A stretch of DNA of 64,000 nt from Psettodes erumei. Its lineage: Eukaryota > Chordata > Actinopteri > Pleuronectiformes > Psettodidae. The position numbers and the translations under genes are program-made. The notes below the pieces were generated by a model. It was not told the DNA's origin, made no database searches, and was given only the letters and a program-made list of their open reading frames with translations. Positions 37,201 through 48,598 of this stretch are shown piece after piece; within the stretch, counting starts at the first letter, position 1; every line of letters starts with the position of its first letter. The DNA is taken from the NCBI GenBank assembly GCA_016785225.1, contig JAFBJZ010000881.1, positions 1 to 64,000 on the forward strand, in the 5' to 3' direction.

Positions 37201-38321
37201 CTCATTACCTTGTTCTGCTTCGATGGCCTCCAACTCTGGTTCCGTCTTCGTGTCACAGCTCTCACCGGGCGCATCGGCCGAAGAGATGGCAGCAATCTGA
37301 TCACTTGGGCTGGTTCTGCTTTCTGAACCATCACCCTCTCCTTCTTCATTCTTCTTCTCCCAGGACACACTGACAGTAGGTGCGCTTCCTTTCACTTCAA
37401 TGACAGTGTCGATCTGAGGATCTAAACACGCGGTTTCATTACTGGCATGTGCAGAACTTCAGTCAGGCGTCATATTCGAGGAGTTTGAAATACCTTGTTC
37501 GTCTCGGACCTCCTCCCCCTGTTTCATCTCCGCGCTCTCAGTGGGAGCATCCTCCTTTGTCTCCACTGTTTGGTCACTTGTAGAGACAGTCTCAGCCTGT
37601 TCTTCTGTAAAATCAAAAAATTAAAAATTAGTCGACTGGTTTCAGGTTATTGCAAATATTATATCAAAGTAATTGTGTTCAAATTATATGTTGAGTTGAG
37701 GAAATCACTTGCCACTGTTAACGTTGCAATCTTTTTCTCCAACTTCACGGGTGACAACTTTGTTTTGTCTTTTCCTACGTCTTGTAGCCTGAGAGAAACA
37801 AACACTTTTCTATCACTGTGACCCAGGGCCCCTGCTTATAATTCATTTATTCATTAAAATATTCATTGATCTGCCAATTACGTTTACAAAGGTTCATTAC
37901 AAAAACAGAGCAAGAAAATGTCATCTTCACAGAACGCCAATGGGAACATGTGTTTTGTCTGACAAAGATATTCAGTTTAGAGGATTTGTAAGAAAAAAAT
38001 GATGACAGTAAACTTGTCAGACAACTTTGCTCGTCGATTAGTAAGTAGCAATGATTGAATCAAACCTGAGTTAATAACATCATTTTGACTATGCACCCGC
38101 TTGAAAACAAACAGACACGCAGTATAAATAGTTAAAACGGTGTTTTTATGCTGTATTCTGGTCCCTGAAGTGACTACCGCAGGCTAACCACACAGATAGC
38201 TAGTCAGTTTGCAGTTAATACGTTCAGACATCGGTTAGCTTACAACAATCTTCTTAGTACACGTTCAAATCTGGCTAATGTCAATGTAAGGTAACGTTAT
38301 TCTTACGTCAGTCTTTGCCAT
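34243..38321 (-). CDS. ncl: Nucleolin-like protein, four RRMs and RGG tail; frame broken twice as read
   Basis: Fifteen coding exons: 38307-38321, 37713-37788, 37494-37604, 37209-37421, 36991-37137, 36756-36827, 36542-36665, 36242-36399, 35978-36104, 35690-35849, 35428-35557, 35204-35328, 34906-35032, 34563-34809, 34243-34304. Nucleolin is a nucleolar RNA-binding protein acting in rRNA transcription and pre-rRNA processing. The N-terminal region is acidic-basic with a bipartite NLS (KKKRK...PPKKTK). It is followed by RRM1 (CLFIGNLN), RRM2 (CLFLKNVPYN), RRM3 (KTLFVSNLSY / FAFVEF), RRM4 (KTLIVMGL / FGFVEF) and an RGG tail. Total coding length is 1894 bases, two short of a whole number of codons for 631 residues. 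The exon 35690-35849 ends in phase 0 but the next needs phase 1. The RGG tail changes frame at a G6 run (34607-34612). Long Asp/Glu runs typical of nucleolin are missing. It may be the ncl orthologue or a diverged copy. Confidence 0.82.
37713..37788 (-). other. Nucleolin-like exon 2 followed by a GC-AG intron
   Basis: The exon begins after CTCTCAG and encodes ATRRRKRQNKVVTREVGEKD and further residues. It ends AACAGTG|GCAAGT on the minus strand. Phase 1 to the next exon (AA GAA CAG) gives Glu-Glu-Gln in frame. The nearby GTGATT would leave the wrong phase. Confidence 0.75.
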
Positions 38322-39024
38322 ATTATGTGTTATAATGACACACAATCCACAAGCTGGCACTGCAAAAGTTGTAGTCTTTGAACACACGCGTGTTCAGCAT
38401 CAAACATCCACACGCGACTGTTTTAAACTCCCCTCTGAGCATGCGCGCGTTGTTACGGGTGCCGAAAAGGACGAACGGCTTCAGTTTCGTTTATCTTGCG
38501 ACATTGGCGCCGCTTGTGTTCCTCAAATCGACAACACGCTCACTGCTATGACATACTGGGTTAATACTGGGAAGTACTGAGTAATATTTTGTCGAGATTG
38601 CATAATAGGGAATACTTTACTATGTTACGCTTCCGTTTTTGGATAAGTATCCCAATTTAACTTGATTTGGCCAACTCCCACTTTAGTCATGTACTTCGGG
38701 TCTCCGCCAGACTCGGGTACATAGAAACTGATTACGAATATACTTGACAATCCCATCGACTCGCAGAATAACTGGACCTCGCTATTTTTTCACGCGGTCT
38801 TGTGTTTTTGATCGGCGTGAGAAACGAACTTTAGCAATGTGTAGGTAGAAAGCAGGACTGGACATCGAGGAAGCCACAGTGCGAAGGTCGAATTACAGCC
38901 GACACAGATAACCTGTGTATTATCGGGTCAAGCCAATCACTCGCGCTGTGAACACCGCCGACATGAGCTGAGAGTGGAAGACCTGGAGCTAGTTTGTGGA
39001 ACACGGGGAACAAACGCTTCTACG
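38322..39024. promoter_or_regulatory. Shared divergent promoter region of the nucleolin-like gene and gk5
   Basis: 703 bases separate the two ATGs, which point away from each other. No TATA box stands in an obvious place. An NRF1-like TGAGCATGCGCGC lies at 38436-38447, GGAAGCG (ETS-like, minus strand) near 38632, and CpGs are denser than in flanking introns. This is typical of housekeeping bidirectional promoters. The start sites are not resolved. Confidence 0.55.
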
Positions 39025-42000
39025 ATGGGGAGTCAGAGGAACGGCTTCAAGAAGGAAAGCTTCATTTTGTCAGTGGACGTGGGTACGACGTCGATCAGAT
39101 GTCACGTCTACGACAAGGAAGCCAAAATTCGAGGATCATGCTCCACCAAAGTATTTTTTTCCCTCATTCTCTTCATAACTTGGCCTTTTCGTTTCTTACG
39201 TACAAAACCCACATGCACCAGTCTCTTCATGCAACTTATGTGTTTCGTCCTCTTCCTCTTCTTTGATACTTTCTCCAGGTTGTGCCAATATATCCAGAGG
39301 TTGGGCACGTGGAGATGGACCCAGATGCACTATGGCAAGGGTTTATTACTGTGGCCAAGGGAGCTGTGCAAGGTACAGTTGCACCATTTCGTGTTAGTAC
39401 ATATATCCACAGCTTTACCTACCAAGGGTTTGACCAAATGTGATGCATTTTTCATGATAATGGGCATCGCTTATTACAAATTTATATCTGAGAAAACGCT
39501 GGTAACAGTACACGCATGTTGAAAAATGTATTGTTTCAGTTTCTTTTGTCTGTTTTGCATTGAAAGACTGTAAAAAATCACATTAGAAAACATCCAAAAA
39601 AGATCACATGCTTGCAAATTTAAACAGCCATAACCATTCGTGTGTATGTCTTGCTACAGACGCAGGAGTGGAAATGCGCCAAATTGACGCCCTTGGCATC
39701 TCCACTCAACGAGGCACTTTCACAACATGGGACAGGTATATTGAATGAAGATAGTCAATTAACCTTTCCTCGTATACAGTATACGACTTGTAGAGAAACT
39801 TGAAAAGAATCGCTGTCTGAGCACCACCTCTGCTTTTGAGTTCTTTTCCATCCTGGTTCCATTTCAGGTTTATTCCATTCCTTTCTAATCCTCTGACAGA
39901 AAAACTGGAGTTCCCTTCCACAACTTCATCAGCTGGCAGGATCAGAGGGCTGCAGACCTGGTGAAGTCCTGGAACAGATCCTGCACCATGAAAGTGAGCC
40001 TTTTGACTCCTTTGCATCTGTAACATTAATGAGCTGAGTAAGGAACACAGTCTCGAGACGAGGGATGAAATACTAAAACGTGTACATGATTTGAAATCTG
40101 ACTTCAACATACAGTACTGTCCCTACGCACAGTATGGCTTCATTGTTTTTCCATCAACCTCAGGCCATCCACGGCGTGATGAAGATGCTGTACTTCCTGA
40201 CCAGACAGAAGCGGTCGCTTGCAGCCAGTCTTATTGTCTTCTCCACTCAACATGTTACCTTCCGCCTCCTCTGGGTCCTGACACACTACAAGCAGGTGAG
40301 TATGGGTGCATGTGCAGGCAAACATAAACCAGTTAATTGAAATGAACCCAGAGCGGAGCAGCAGAGGACAGAAGTGGAACCCCACCAGGCTGCGGGTGTC
40401 AAAAGGGGGATTCAGCTCTCTTCTCAACCTCATCATGAGTTCCCTCGTCTCCCAGGTACGCCAGGCAGTAGATGAAGGCAACTGCTACTTTGGAACAGTG
40501 GACACCTGGCTCCTGTACAAACTCACAAAAGGTGGGGTTGAGCTCTTCTTCAAGTCTCTCCAATCTCCAGTGGACTACATTTCACATAGTGTTGAGCAGG
40601 AGTTTAAGAGGCAGGCAGAATGCTCTCTGTGTTTGCAAACTTATTGCATCAATTATGAAATTCCTTAGAAATGCTGAATTCATGCGGGAGAGGGTGAGTC
40701 GCAAAAATGACTAGGAGCTCAATCAAGATTTTTTTTTCTTTTACTTTTTTCGAAAGGAATTTGTCGATAAATTCATTTGTGTCACGTTGTCTGTTTTAGG
40801 ACAAGTCTACGCCACAGACTATTCTAATGCCAGTTCAACAGGAATGTTTGACACCTATCAGGTCTGGCGTGTGTCATGTTTGTGTACTGTTTCTGTCCGT
40901 GTTGGCCAGAGGGGTTTCCCATAACACTGTAATGTCACTTTTTTTTTTCCACAGATGTGCTGGAGTGCTTTCCTCTGCTCTCTTGTCTCGCTGCCTCTCT
41001 CTATTTTCCCCACAGTAGAAAACACAGGGTGAGTCAACCACCATGTGTTAGCCAGCAGTAGTCTTTTAATATAAATTCATGAAGTTCATCACATAGCTTA
41101 ACTGAAACTGTGTGCTCGAATTATTAACTGCATGTGTCATATGTTATTTGGAGTTATTAGAATCCTTTACGTATCACAGTCATTTCAACATTTACAGGCT
41201 GTTAGCATTAGCAGATTTTCTTCTATATGAAGTTGTGATTCCAAATCTGTTGCCTCGGGTCAGCTTTTAGTGAATTTAGTGAATAAAGAGTGTGAGATGA
41301 TGCACTGTCTGTGGTTTCTCTTTCATTTTGCACCAGCCGTGACTTTGGTTCCACGGACCCATCTATCTTCGGAGTATCCATTCCTATCATGTCAGTGGTG
41401 AGTTGTCAAGGTCTTGGCATCACACACACTGTTATCTGTGTTAGTAGATTAAACAACAAAAAGTCAGTGCAACCTTCTGATTGTGATTCTCCCACTACCG
41501 TTGTGTCGTAAATGGTATATTTTTTCCCCACAAAGAGTTTGCTGGTGCAACCCTGCTGACCTTTAGTTAACTAAAATGGAATTTGGATCCTTTTAAATTA
41601 GTTGCTTTATCTATCAGTGTCAATGATTGATAGAAAATTGTGGGGTAGGAGGTGGGGCGGCTCAGATGGAACGGTCAGCTGAAGGGGGGGGGGCATTCCA
41701 AAACATGTTTGAGCACCACCGCCACAGTGTAAACTTGCACTATCCCGTAGTTCAAATTTGTCTTTTTCAGTGCAGTGTGTCCGCAAACAAAACCAATGAC
41801 ATCCGCTGTACCTGTACTGCAGATGGCAGACCAGCAGGCGGCCATGTTTGGTGAGTGCTGCTTTGATGTGGGCGACGTGAAGATCACCATGGGAACAGGC
41901 ATCTTCATGAACATCAACACCGGGAGCAACCCCCATACATCTGTAGCAGGTAAGGCAAAAGACACGCACGTTAAGGAGATCATATCCACCTTTGTCACAT

Positions 42001-42620
42001 TACGATCCCCGCGTTTCTTCTCTGCAGGCCTGTATCCCGTGGTTGGGTGGAAGATCGGCACAGAGGTGGTGTACCTGGCCGAGGGCAATGCAGCAGACAC
42101 AGGCACTGCCATCAAATGGGCACAGACTCTGGGTGAGCAATGAGATGGATACAACAGTGGTAATGTTACTAATGCAATGCGAATGTTAGATTCTTTTTTT
42201 CCCTATCTGTACGTTGCAGGGAAATTGTGTGAGAAGGTTTTTCAAAAGGTTTGTAGTGAGTGCAGACTTTCAGAAATGTCAATCGGATTCTCCACACTGA
42301 CGGAGGTGATATTTGTCAGGTGGCCAGAAAAGTGATTCCATAATGAATGCTAATGGTCCTCCCTGTCTGCTGGATGTGTTTTTTTTTTTTTTAAATGTTC
42401 AGAAAATCAACTTTTATAGTATCTCATTTCTGTCTTTTAAATTTGTTCCGCTGCCCCAAGTGGCCAAAAATCTTTCCATGCGTCTTGCAGTTCGTGATAC
42501 CTATGCGTGTTGTTGCAGAGCTCTTCTCTGACGTCCAGGAGACCAGTGCCATGGCTTACAGTGTCAGTAACTCAGATGGCGTGTGCTTTGTTCCTTCCTT
42601 CAGTGGCCTGCAGGTACATT

Positions 42621-42667
<47 letters not shown>

Positions 42668-44680
42668 TCTGAAGCATCTGTGTACCAGTACGTATATGTG
42701 GCTATTTATTGACAGCATATATTACAGGCATTTATTTCCATTTGTGGTCTTTTTTCTCCTTCTTTAACGTGGTTATGTCTCTTTTTTTTTCTCTGCCCTC
42801 CTTTGTGAACTGGCCTTTGTAAGTGTGTGTCCTGAATGTTAATAATTTTGTATGCAAAGACGTAATTACAGATCAACTTCCCAGTGGTTGTTTAATCAAG
42901 AGCTACTGTTACGTACAGTCACCAAATAAAACGGTATATCTGCACTTGTACTGACCGTTACTCTTTCACTTTACTGTAAACGCTACTGGGACCAGTTGTT
43001 TTACCCTCATTTGTACCTGGTTTGTTTTTCACCTACAGACTCTTGACATGTTTGTACACATACTCTGTTTTTCCAAAGGCTCCTCTGAACGATCCCAAAG
43101 CTTGTGCCTCACTCATGGGCCTCAAACCTTCAACCACCAAAAGCCACCTGGTCCGTGCCATACTGGAGTCCGTCGCCTTCAGGTGAGTCGTTTTTTGAAG
43201 AGACCGTCTCCGTTGCAGCGGCTTCACCGTTCATTGTCACTTGCGCTAACGCATTCTTTTTTCTCTTCGCAGAAACAAGCAGCTGTATGACACCATGTTG
43301 AGAGAAACTCGCATCCCAATCAGAAAGATCAGGTACAGTCGGTATAGTCAGTGCAAACGATATGTGGTTTTAGTAATGTAGGCTTAGCTGTCCAGGCGAA
43401 AAGGACTCTTTTAATTTAAGTTGGGCTGGCACGGGTCAGTCTTTGATATCCCAGCTTACAGTGCGATATCTGATCGTAGGATTTGGATTTCAGCCAGCAA
43501 TCTGGGTCTCACAGGATGGACTCGTGTGTACCCTGCTTCTCCTAATGCATTTCACTTTTTATTGGCAATCCATTATGTGTGTACTGTAGCTTTCTCTGAT
43601 ACTGTTGCAGTAAAGTGAGTTGCAGAGTAATTGAGTTGTTGTTGTTTTTCCTGTCTCAGGGTGGATGGTGGCGTTTCAGCCAATGACTTTGTCATGCAGC
43701 TGACTGCAGACTTGTTTGGCAGAAAACTAGCCAGACCCCATCACCATGAGATGTCATGTTCGGGCGCTGCTTTTGTCGCTGGGCTCGGAGTGGGTACGCA
43801 GAGACGCATTCACACACAGGATGTGCATTATGCTTTTTAAAGCCAATGCATTTGTATTAGACTGTCATTTGATACCAATTCTTTACTTGCAGAAAATGCT
43901 TTCTGGGCAGGAGGGATAATGAGGGGATGAAGTTGCAGTTCTTTTAAGTTACCCGAGCAGGCAGCCAGCTTTGTGATGTTGTGTGTCTGTCAAGCAGTCA
44001 GACACTTCAGTGTTCCTCTTTACTTTAAAGGCGGCACTGCGCTCCTCTCTAAAAATATTACAGAACTTGATCATGACATTGAGTTTTGTTTGAAAAGTTA
44101 AGATCAAAAGTGCTATTTTTATTCTTGCTGACACTGGCAGTGGAAGCGAAAAAGAATGCTACTGTTTGTTATGTAACCCGTTTCTATCTAATTATTTGTA
44201 ATTTGTAATTAGGTTGTTATAGATCGCTGCTTACTCAAATCCAAGGAACAGTTGAGGACTGAATACTCATGTGAATCATGTTGTGCTTGAGAAGCATTAG
44301 TTCTTAGTGGACCAATGGACAATAGTGGTCAGTGATATGCAAGAAATTACCACAACTAATTTCCGCTATTGGCTAGCTGCACGTTCAGGGGAATAAACTA
44401 ATTTAAATCACTCACACTGACAAGCTCTTGATTTATAGGACTTTTTAAACGATTTCGTGTTCATGTTATTTCACTAAATCTTGCTCTGTTGACGACTGTT
44501 ACTGCAGGCTTCTGGCATAACCGGGAGGAGCTGAAGAAGCTGCAGAGCGTCGACGAGGTGTTCTCGCCCCAAAGCGTGGCCAAGGAAAGTGGTGGCAGCC
44601 CTAATTGGGAGTATATCCCCATTCTCCAGAGCTGGGAGAGAGCTATCCGACGTTCTATGAATTGGTACGGCAAGCCTTGA
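39025..44680 (+). CDS. gk5: Glycerol kinase 5 (FGGY-family carbohydrate kinase)
   Basis: Sixteen exons join in frame to 530 residues (human GK5 529): 39025-39150, 39279-39372, 39660-39735, 39900-39993, 40164-40295, 40456-40531, 40800-40861, 40955-41028, 41337-41397, 41823-41949, 42028-42132, 42519-42613, 43079-43182, 43273-43332, 43660-43793, 44508-44680. FGGY kinases phosphorylate glycerol or sugars using ATP; GK5 is a divergent member linked in mammals to skin lipid metabolism. Visible are the N-terminal phosphate loop VDVGTTS (17-23), ISTQRGTFTTWDR, VDTWLLYKLTK, the second ATPase-fold loop MGTGIF, CFVPSFSGLQAPL, and the C-terminal VDGGVSANDF and MSCSGAAFVAGLGVGFW. The start follows CTACG; no upstream in-frame ATG exists in the exon. 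All introns are GT-AG. Confidence 0.95.
42624..42667 (+). repeat. (TA)n(CA)n compound microsatellite
   Basis: About fifteen TA units followed by seven CA units, eleven bases into the intron after the gk5 exon ending at 42613. Confidence 0.95.
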
Positions 44681-44977
44681 CTCTAGACAAATGGAGATGG
44701 GGGGTTGAGCAATTTTTTTTAAAACGAAATGAACAACCATCAGCTGTATCCGTAAACTAGTTTAGTCATCAATCTCAGCGAATCAAAATTGAATCTGGGT
44801 CATTATCCTTAAAGAAAATACCAACAGTTTTATTTCTTTAGTGTTAAAAAAAATACAGCTGAAGGTCGTTTGTGCTGACATCATGGTATAGTGCTGATAA
44901 CTGTGGTTGAAAGCACAACGGTGGGAAACGTTCACTACAGGTCTCATCCAGCCTTTATCTGACCACAAACACATGTT

Positions 44978-44983
44978 AATAAA
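44978..44983 (+). terminator. Candidate polyadenylation signal of gk5
   Basis: AATAAA about 300 bases past the gk5 stop codon in AT-rich DNA. No closer hexamer was seen. Confidence 0.55.
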
Positions 44984-46794
44984 CCTCAATCCCTTAACAC
45001 TGTCGCATACTGTAACACAGCATTTCAGGATCCATCCTTTTATTCATTCCTGCTCTCAGTGCCTCTTCATATGGCAGTACTTGATCCAGATGGAACAACA
45101 TTTGTTATGGTGTTTTTCCACATGGGGGTGCTAATGACTAGTTTTTACAGCTTTTTAAATTTATGAACTCGTCATAGCAATGTGGTTTACAATTTACCCG
45201 TTTCTCCTCTACTGAACATCGTATTTCTTTGCCAGTTCAAGAAAGTGCTTTGTCCTCTTCAGAAAACCGGAGAAATCTGGAGCAGCTTCAATTTTTGATT
45301 GAAAATTAGATGTACTGGAACTGAATGTAGCTCTTGATTTTGTTTAAATGTGACAGGAACAACAAAAAAATGTTATGGATTTTTCTCTCATTCAGGGAAT
45401 GTCACTGGATTTCAATATTGATAAGTTTTGCTTTGCTTTAAATCGCATTTGTCAGAAATGCCTCCCACATCTTTGATGTAGCGCACATCTCAACTTGCAG
45501 AAATTTCAAAACCCTGGTTGTCAAATGTTTTTTTCAGATTTTGACAAGGTTCACTGTGAGTTAGTTTAGTTTTCAATGGTTATATGGGACTTTCACCTCA
45601 CACAAAATCCCTCAAAACCTTTTTACTATGGAGCCATATCAAGTTGCACATTTTGATGAAATCATAGATTAGCATATGTATTATCAGTTGTTTAGGAACA
45701 AATTGATTGGGAACACAGATCAACTGAACTCACCTGAATCAGAAATAGGACATGTACATATTATATACTAAGGGTTATTTTTTGTCGGCCAATATTCTGT
45801 AGCCATTATTTCAGTTATTAACGTGTGTGTCGCTGAATTGTCCCATCCTGATGAATTTCATCAAAAAGGGACATTAATGTCATATGATAATGTTTTGACT
45901 TAAGTCTTTCACTTGACTTGATGAACTGTGATGACACTGTTACTAGTTCTAATTGTGTTATGATTTAATGTGACTATTAACACCTCAGGTCATCACGTTG
46001 ACATTTCAGGTCATAGCATGTGAGGAAACACTTTCACTTTATTCAGTTGAGGTCACCCCAAGCTGAATGGGTACTAACAAATAATTCTTCTGTGCAATCG
46101 TAAAAGTTTGTTGTCACACTGTGCAAAATATCAGTTACTTTGTATGGCGTGAAAGGGCTAGTATTAAAAACGTAAACTATCGCTATCAGTTGCCTGTGGT
46201 GATTTCAGTGTGTCGTGCCTTCAGTGGGTGTCACTGACATGGTGTGGGAACAGATGCTCTGCCTGAAGGCCTTCACCTCCACATGGAAGTGCCCTAATCT
46301 TGTGCCTAGGGATTTATCAACAACACAGGCTGTTAGATGAGTGTAGGGATTGCTTGCCATTGATGTGACTGACCTCACTGTGAGGGTTGCTATGGCAGCT
46401 TGCGGATGGAGTGACTGAGAACAAATGGGGTGTGTATTCCTGCTCATGGTGCTGGTATGGTGAAGGGGGCTCTAATTGAGAGCACAGAAAGGGGGTTTTT
46501 CCGAAACAATGGGAGGATTGTGCCCTTGTTCACTTAGAGGAACACCACACGGATCCATACAGTGCATGAAGCCACCCATACCCTGCACCCAAGAGCTTCT
46601 TCTGGTCTGGCTGTCAGTCTCTGCTTTCTCACTCAAACATGGGCACTTTCGTTTTGTTTTTGTTTTTTTTCTGTCAGTGGGCTTGGCTTGTGGTGGGTTG
46701 CCTGCACAGAGAAAAAAAAATGTGCTAGAGTGAGTGAGACAGACTCGGACTGGCCCATGAATCAGTGCTGCCGGCTTTCACACTAATCAGTAAA

Positions 46795-46795
<1 letters not shown>

Positions 46796-46827
<32 letters not shown>
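46796..46827 (+). repeat. (TG)16 microsatellite
   Basis: Perfect dinucleotide tract followed by CGTGC. Confidence 0.97.
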
Positions 46828-46831
<4 letters not shown>

Positions 46832-47315
46832 CTAGAATTGTGCCTGGTGCCGCATTGTATGAGTTGTGGTGGACCCTGCCTTGCAACAAATTCAGTCTGA
46901 CAGCAGGAACTGGATGCAATGTGACCACTACTCCAGTCCCCCTCCCCCCTACAAGCTGAACCCTGCATCAAGGGACATTATATAACTTCCTCTTCTCTTT
47001 TCTGTCTCTCTGTGACACATTGGGATTGTTCTCTCGAGTGTCAGCGGGTTAGAAGTTAAGCTTTTTGGCTTCTTTTTTTTCCCCCAGTCAGTGTCTGAGC
47101 CTCTCCCCCTGCTGCCCTAAGCATCTGACTCTTTTTGTGTTTCAGTTAATTTGTAATTGGTGCAACATACATGCGCACACAATGCCAAAGAAGAAATGTG
47201 ATGAAAAAATATATTTGTTTCAGAGATGTAGCTAATGACGATTGCCTCTCTCTCCAGCAAAGGAGTCCTCTGTTAACTTTGACACATCTGTTTACAGTTA
47301 TGCACACTCTCTCTT

Positions 47316-47351
<36 letters not shown>

Positions 47352-47364
47352 ACACACACACACA
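47316..47364 (+). repeat. (CT)n(CA)n compound microsatellite
   Basis: About sixteen CT units running into about eight CA units. Confidence 0.97.
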
Positions 47365-47504
47365 TTAGTTTCAACAGTGCTCAATTGCCATAGCAACAAG
47401 GATTGGCAAATGCCCCAAATATCTATGCTCAGCCAGTCAGTCACAAAATAGCATCCTTACCGGATTCAAATATGCTGATTACGGCTATTGCTTATATGAA
47501 TTAA

Positions 47505-47508
<4 letters not shown>

Positions 47509-47548
<40 letters not shown>

Positions 47549-47556
47549 TGTCTGTC
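47509..47556 (+). repeat. (TG)19 microsatellite with TCTG tail
   Basis: Perfect TG tract to 47546 followed by a short TCTG-type extension. Confidence 0.97.
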
Positions 47557-48149
47557 TCATTGGTCGGTCTTGGTATTACTTGTGTTGTGGGGGGAGGCTA
47601 CATTTTTTCATACAGTCAGATTATAGGGACTTCTCATCCTTATGGAGACATAAAGCAAATACACACATCCTCCCATATCAGTGATGAGGTGAAAACATGT
47701 TTTCAGGTTGAGGTAAGTCATAGTCACGGTTAGGGTTAGGGCAAGTCTCCAGTGAACGAATGCACGCCAACGTAATGTCCTCCGAAGTAACGGAGGCACG
47801 ACTGTGTGCGAGTGTGTGTACGTCTGTGTGTATTCTTGTAGAGTGAAAAATTATGTATGAATTGCTCTCGAAATACACTCCTGCCTATTGGATTGGTTAC
47901 TGGTTAGGTGACTCAGTGTGCGCAGAGGATATGGAGTGAACCTATAATAAATCGGGAAGACTATGGCATATAATGCTGAAGCCGAGAGGACCTTTCGTAG
48001 ACCTATAGCGTCACTGTTGAGAGGCAGAAAATCATCTGGTGCCTCACTGAAAATTCTCCATTTTTGTGTCCCGACGTCCTGCGGACATGTTATATGAAAT
48101 CTCGTCTCCAAATAATACAGTTGATGATTTTTTTTTTAAAAAGATAGTG

Positions 48150-48598
48150 TGCACTTTTTATGTATAATGTGTGCGCGTAACGGTGCGTCTCCGTGCGTCT
48201 CTCCTTCATTAACCAATGCATATCCATCTGGTCGCACTGCATCAGCTGCCACGACGGGGTCTGTGTAGACGTCAGTGACGTTTCTCTCTCTCTCCCCCCC
48301 TCTCTCTCTCCTCACCTTCCCCTGCTCGCTTTTTTTTTTGTTCCACCAGAGCATCTCCCTCTCTCTCTCCTTCTGCTCTCCCTCTTTCTACACCGCCCAC
48401 TCCTTCCCAACCATTGATCCGACCACTCACCGCCGCCTCGCCGGCTTCTTCGCCTCATTACATCGCCCGCTGCGCTTTTCTGCATTTTTTTAGGAAGAAG
48501 GAACCGCATATTTTGGACCAAAATATAACTAACCTATAAATATATAGATACATACACGCACGTATATAGACTATATATATACATATATATAAATCACC
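48150..48598 (+). promoter_or_regulatory. Presumed promoter and 5' UTR of atp1b3
   Basis: CpG-containing segment with TGACG repeats (GACGTCAGTGACG near 48268), a long CT-rich tract (about 48282-48400) and a TA-rich alternating tract (about 48535-48593) that ends directly at the Kozak sequence ATCACCATGG. The CRE-like palindrome GACGTC suggests cAMP-responsive input. No TATA box at a clear distance can be chosen because of the TA tract. Confidence 0.5.

Larger units (their letters stand above)
44990..48140. other. Interval between gk5 and atp1b3, microsatellite-rich, no gene seen
   Basis: The first 1.2 kb is AT-rich and featureless. From 46.2 to 47.6 kb it holds three long dinucleotide tracts. 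I looked for E2F-dimerisation-partner (tfdp2) exons, because that gene lies between GK5 and ATP1B3 in human, and saw none. Confidence 0.5.

Noticed and set aside
34305..38306. snoRNAs hosted in nucleolin introns (U20, U23 and U82 in mammals)
   Set aside because: I scanned the minus-strand introns for paired C/D boxes with flanking stems and for H/ACA layout and found nothing I could defend. A covariance-model search would settle it.
47729..47741. TTAGGG-like units (also at 9871-9882)
   Set aside because: Only about two units each; too short for a telomeric remnant.
44990..48140. tfdp2 between gk5 and atp1b3
   Set aside because: Expected from human gene order, but no exon-like sequence resembling a DP-family protein was seen.
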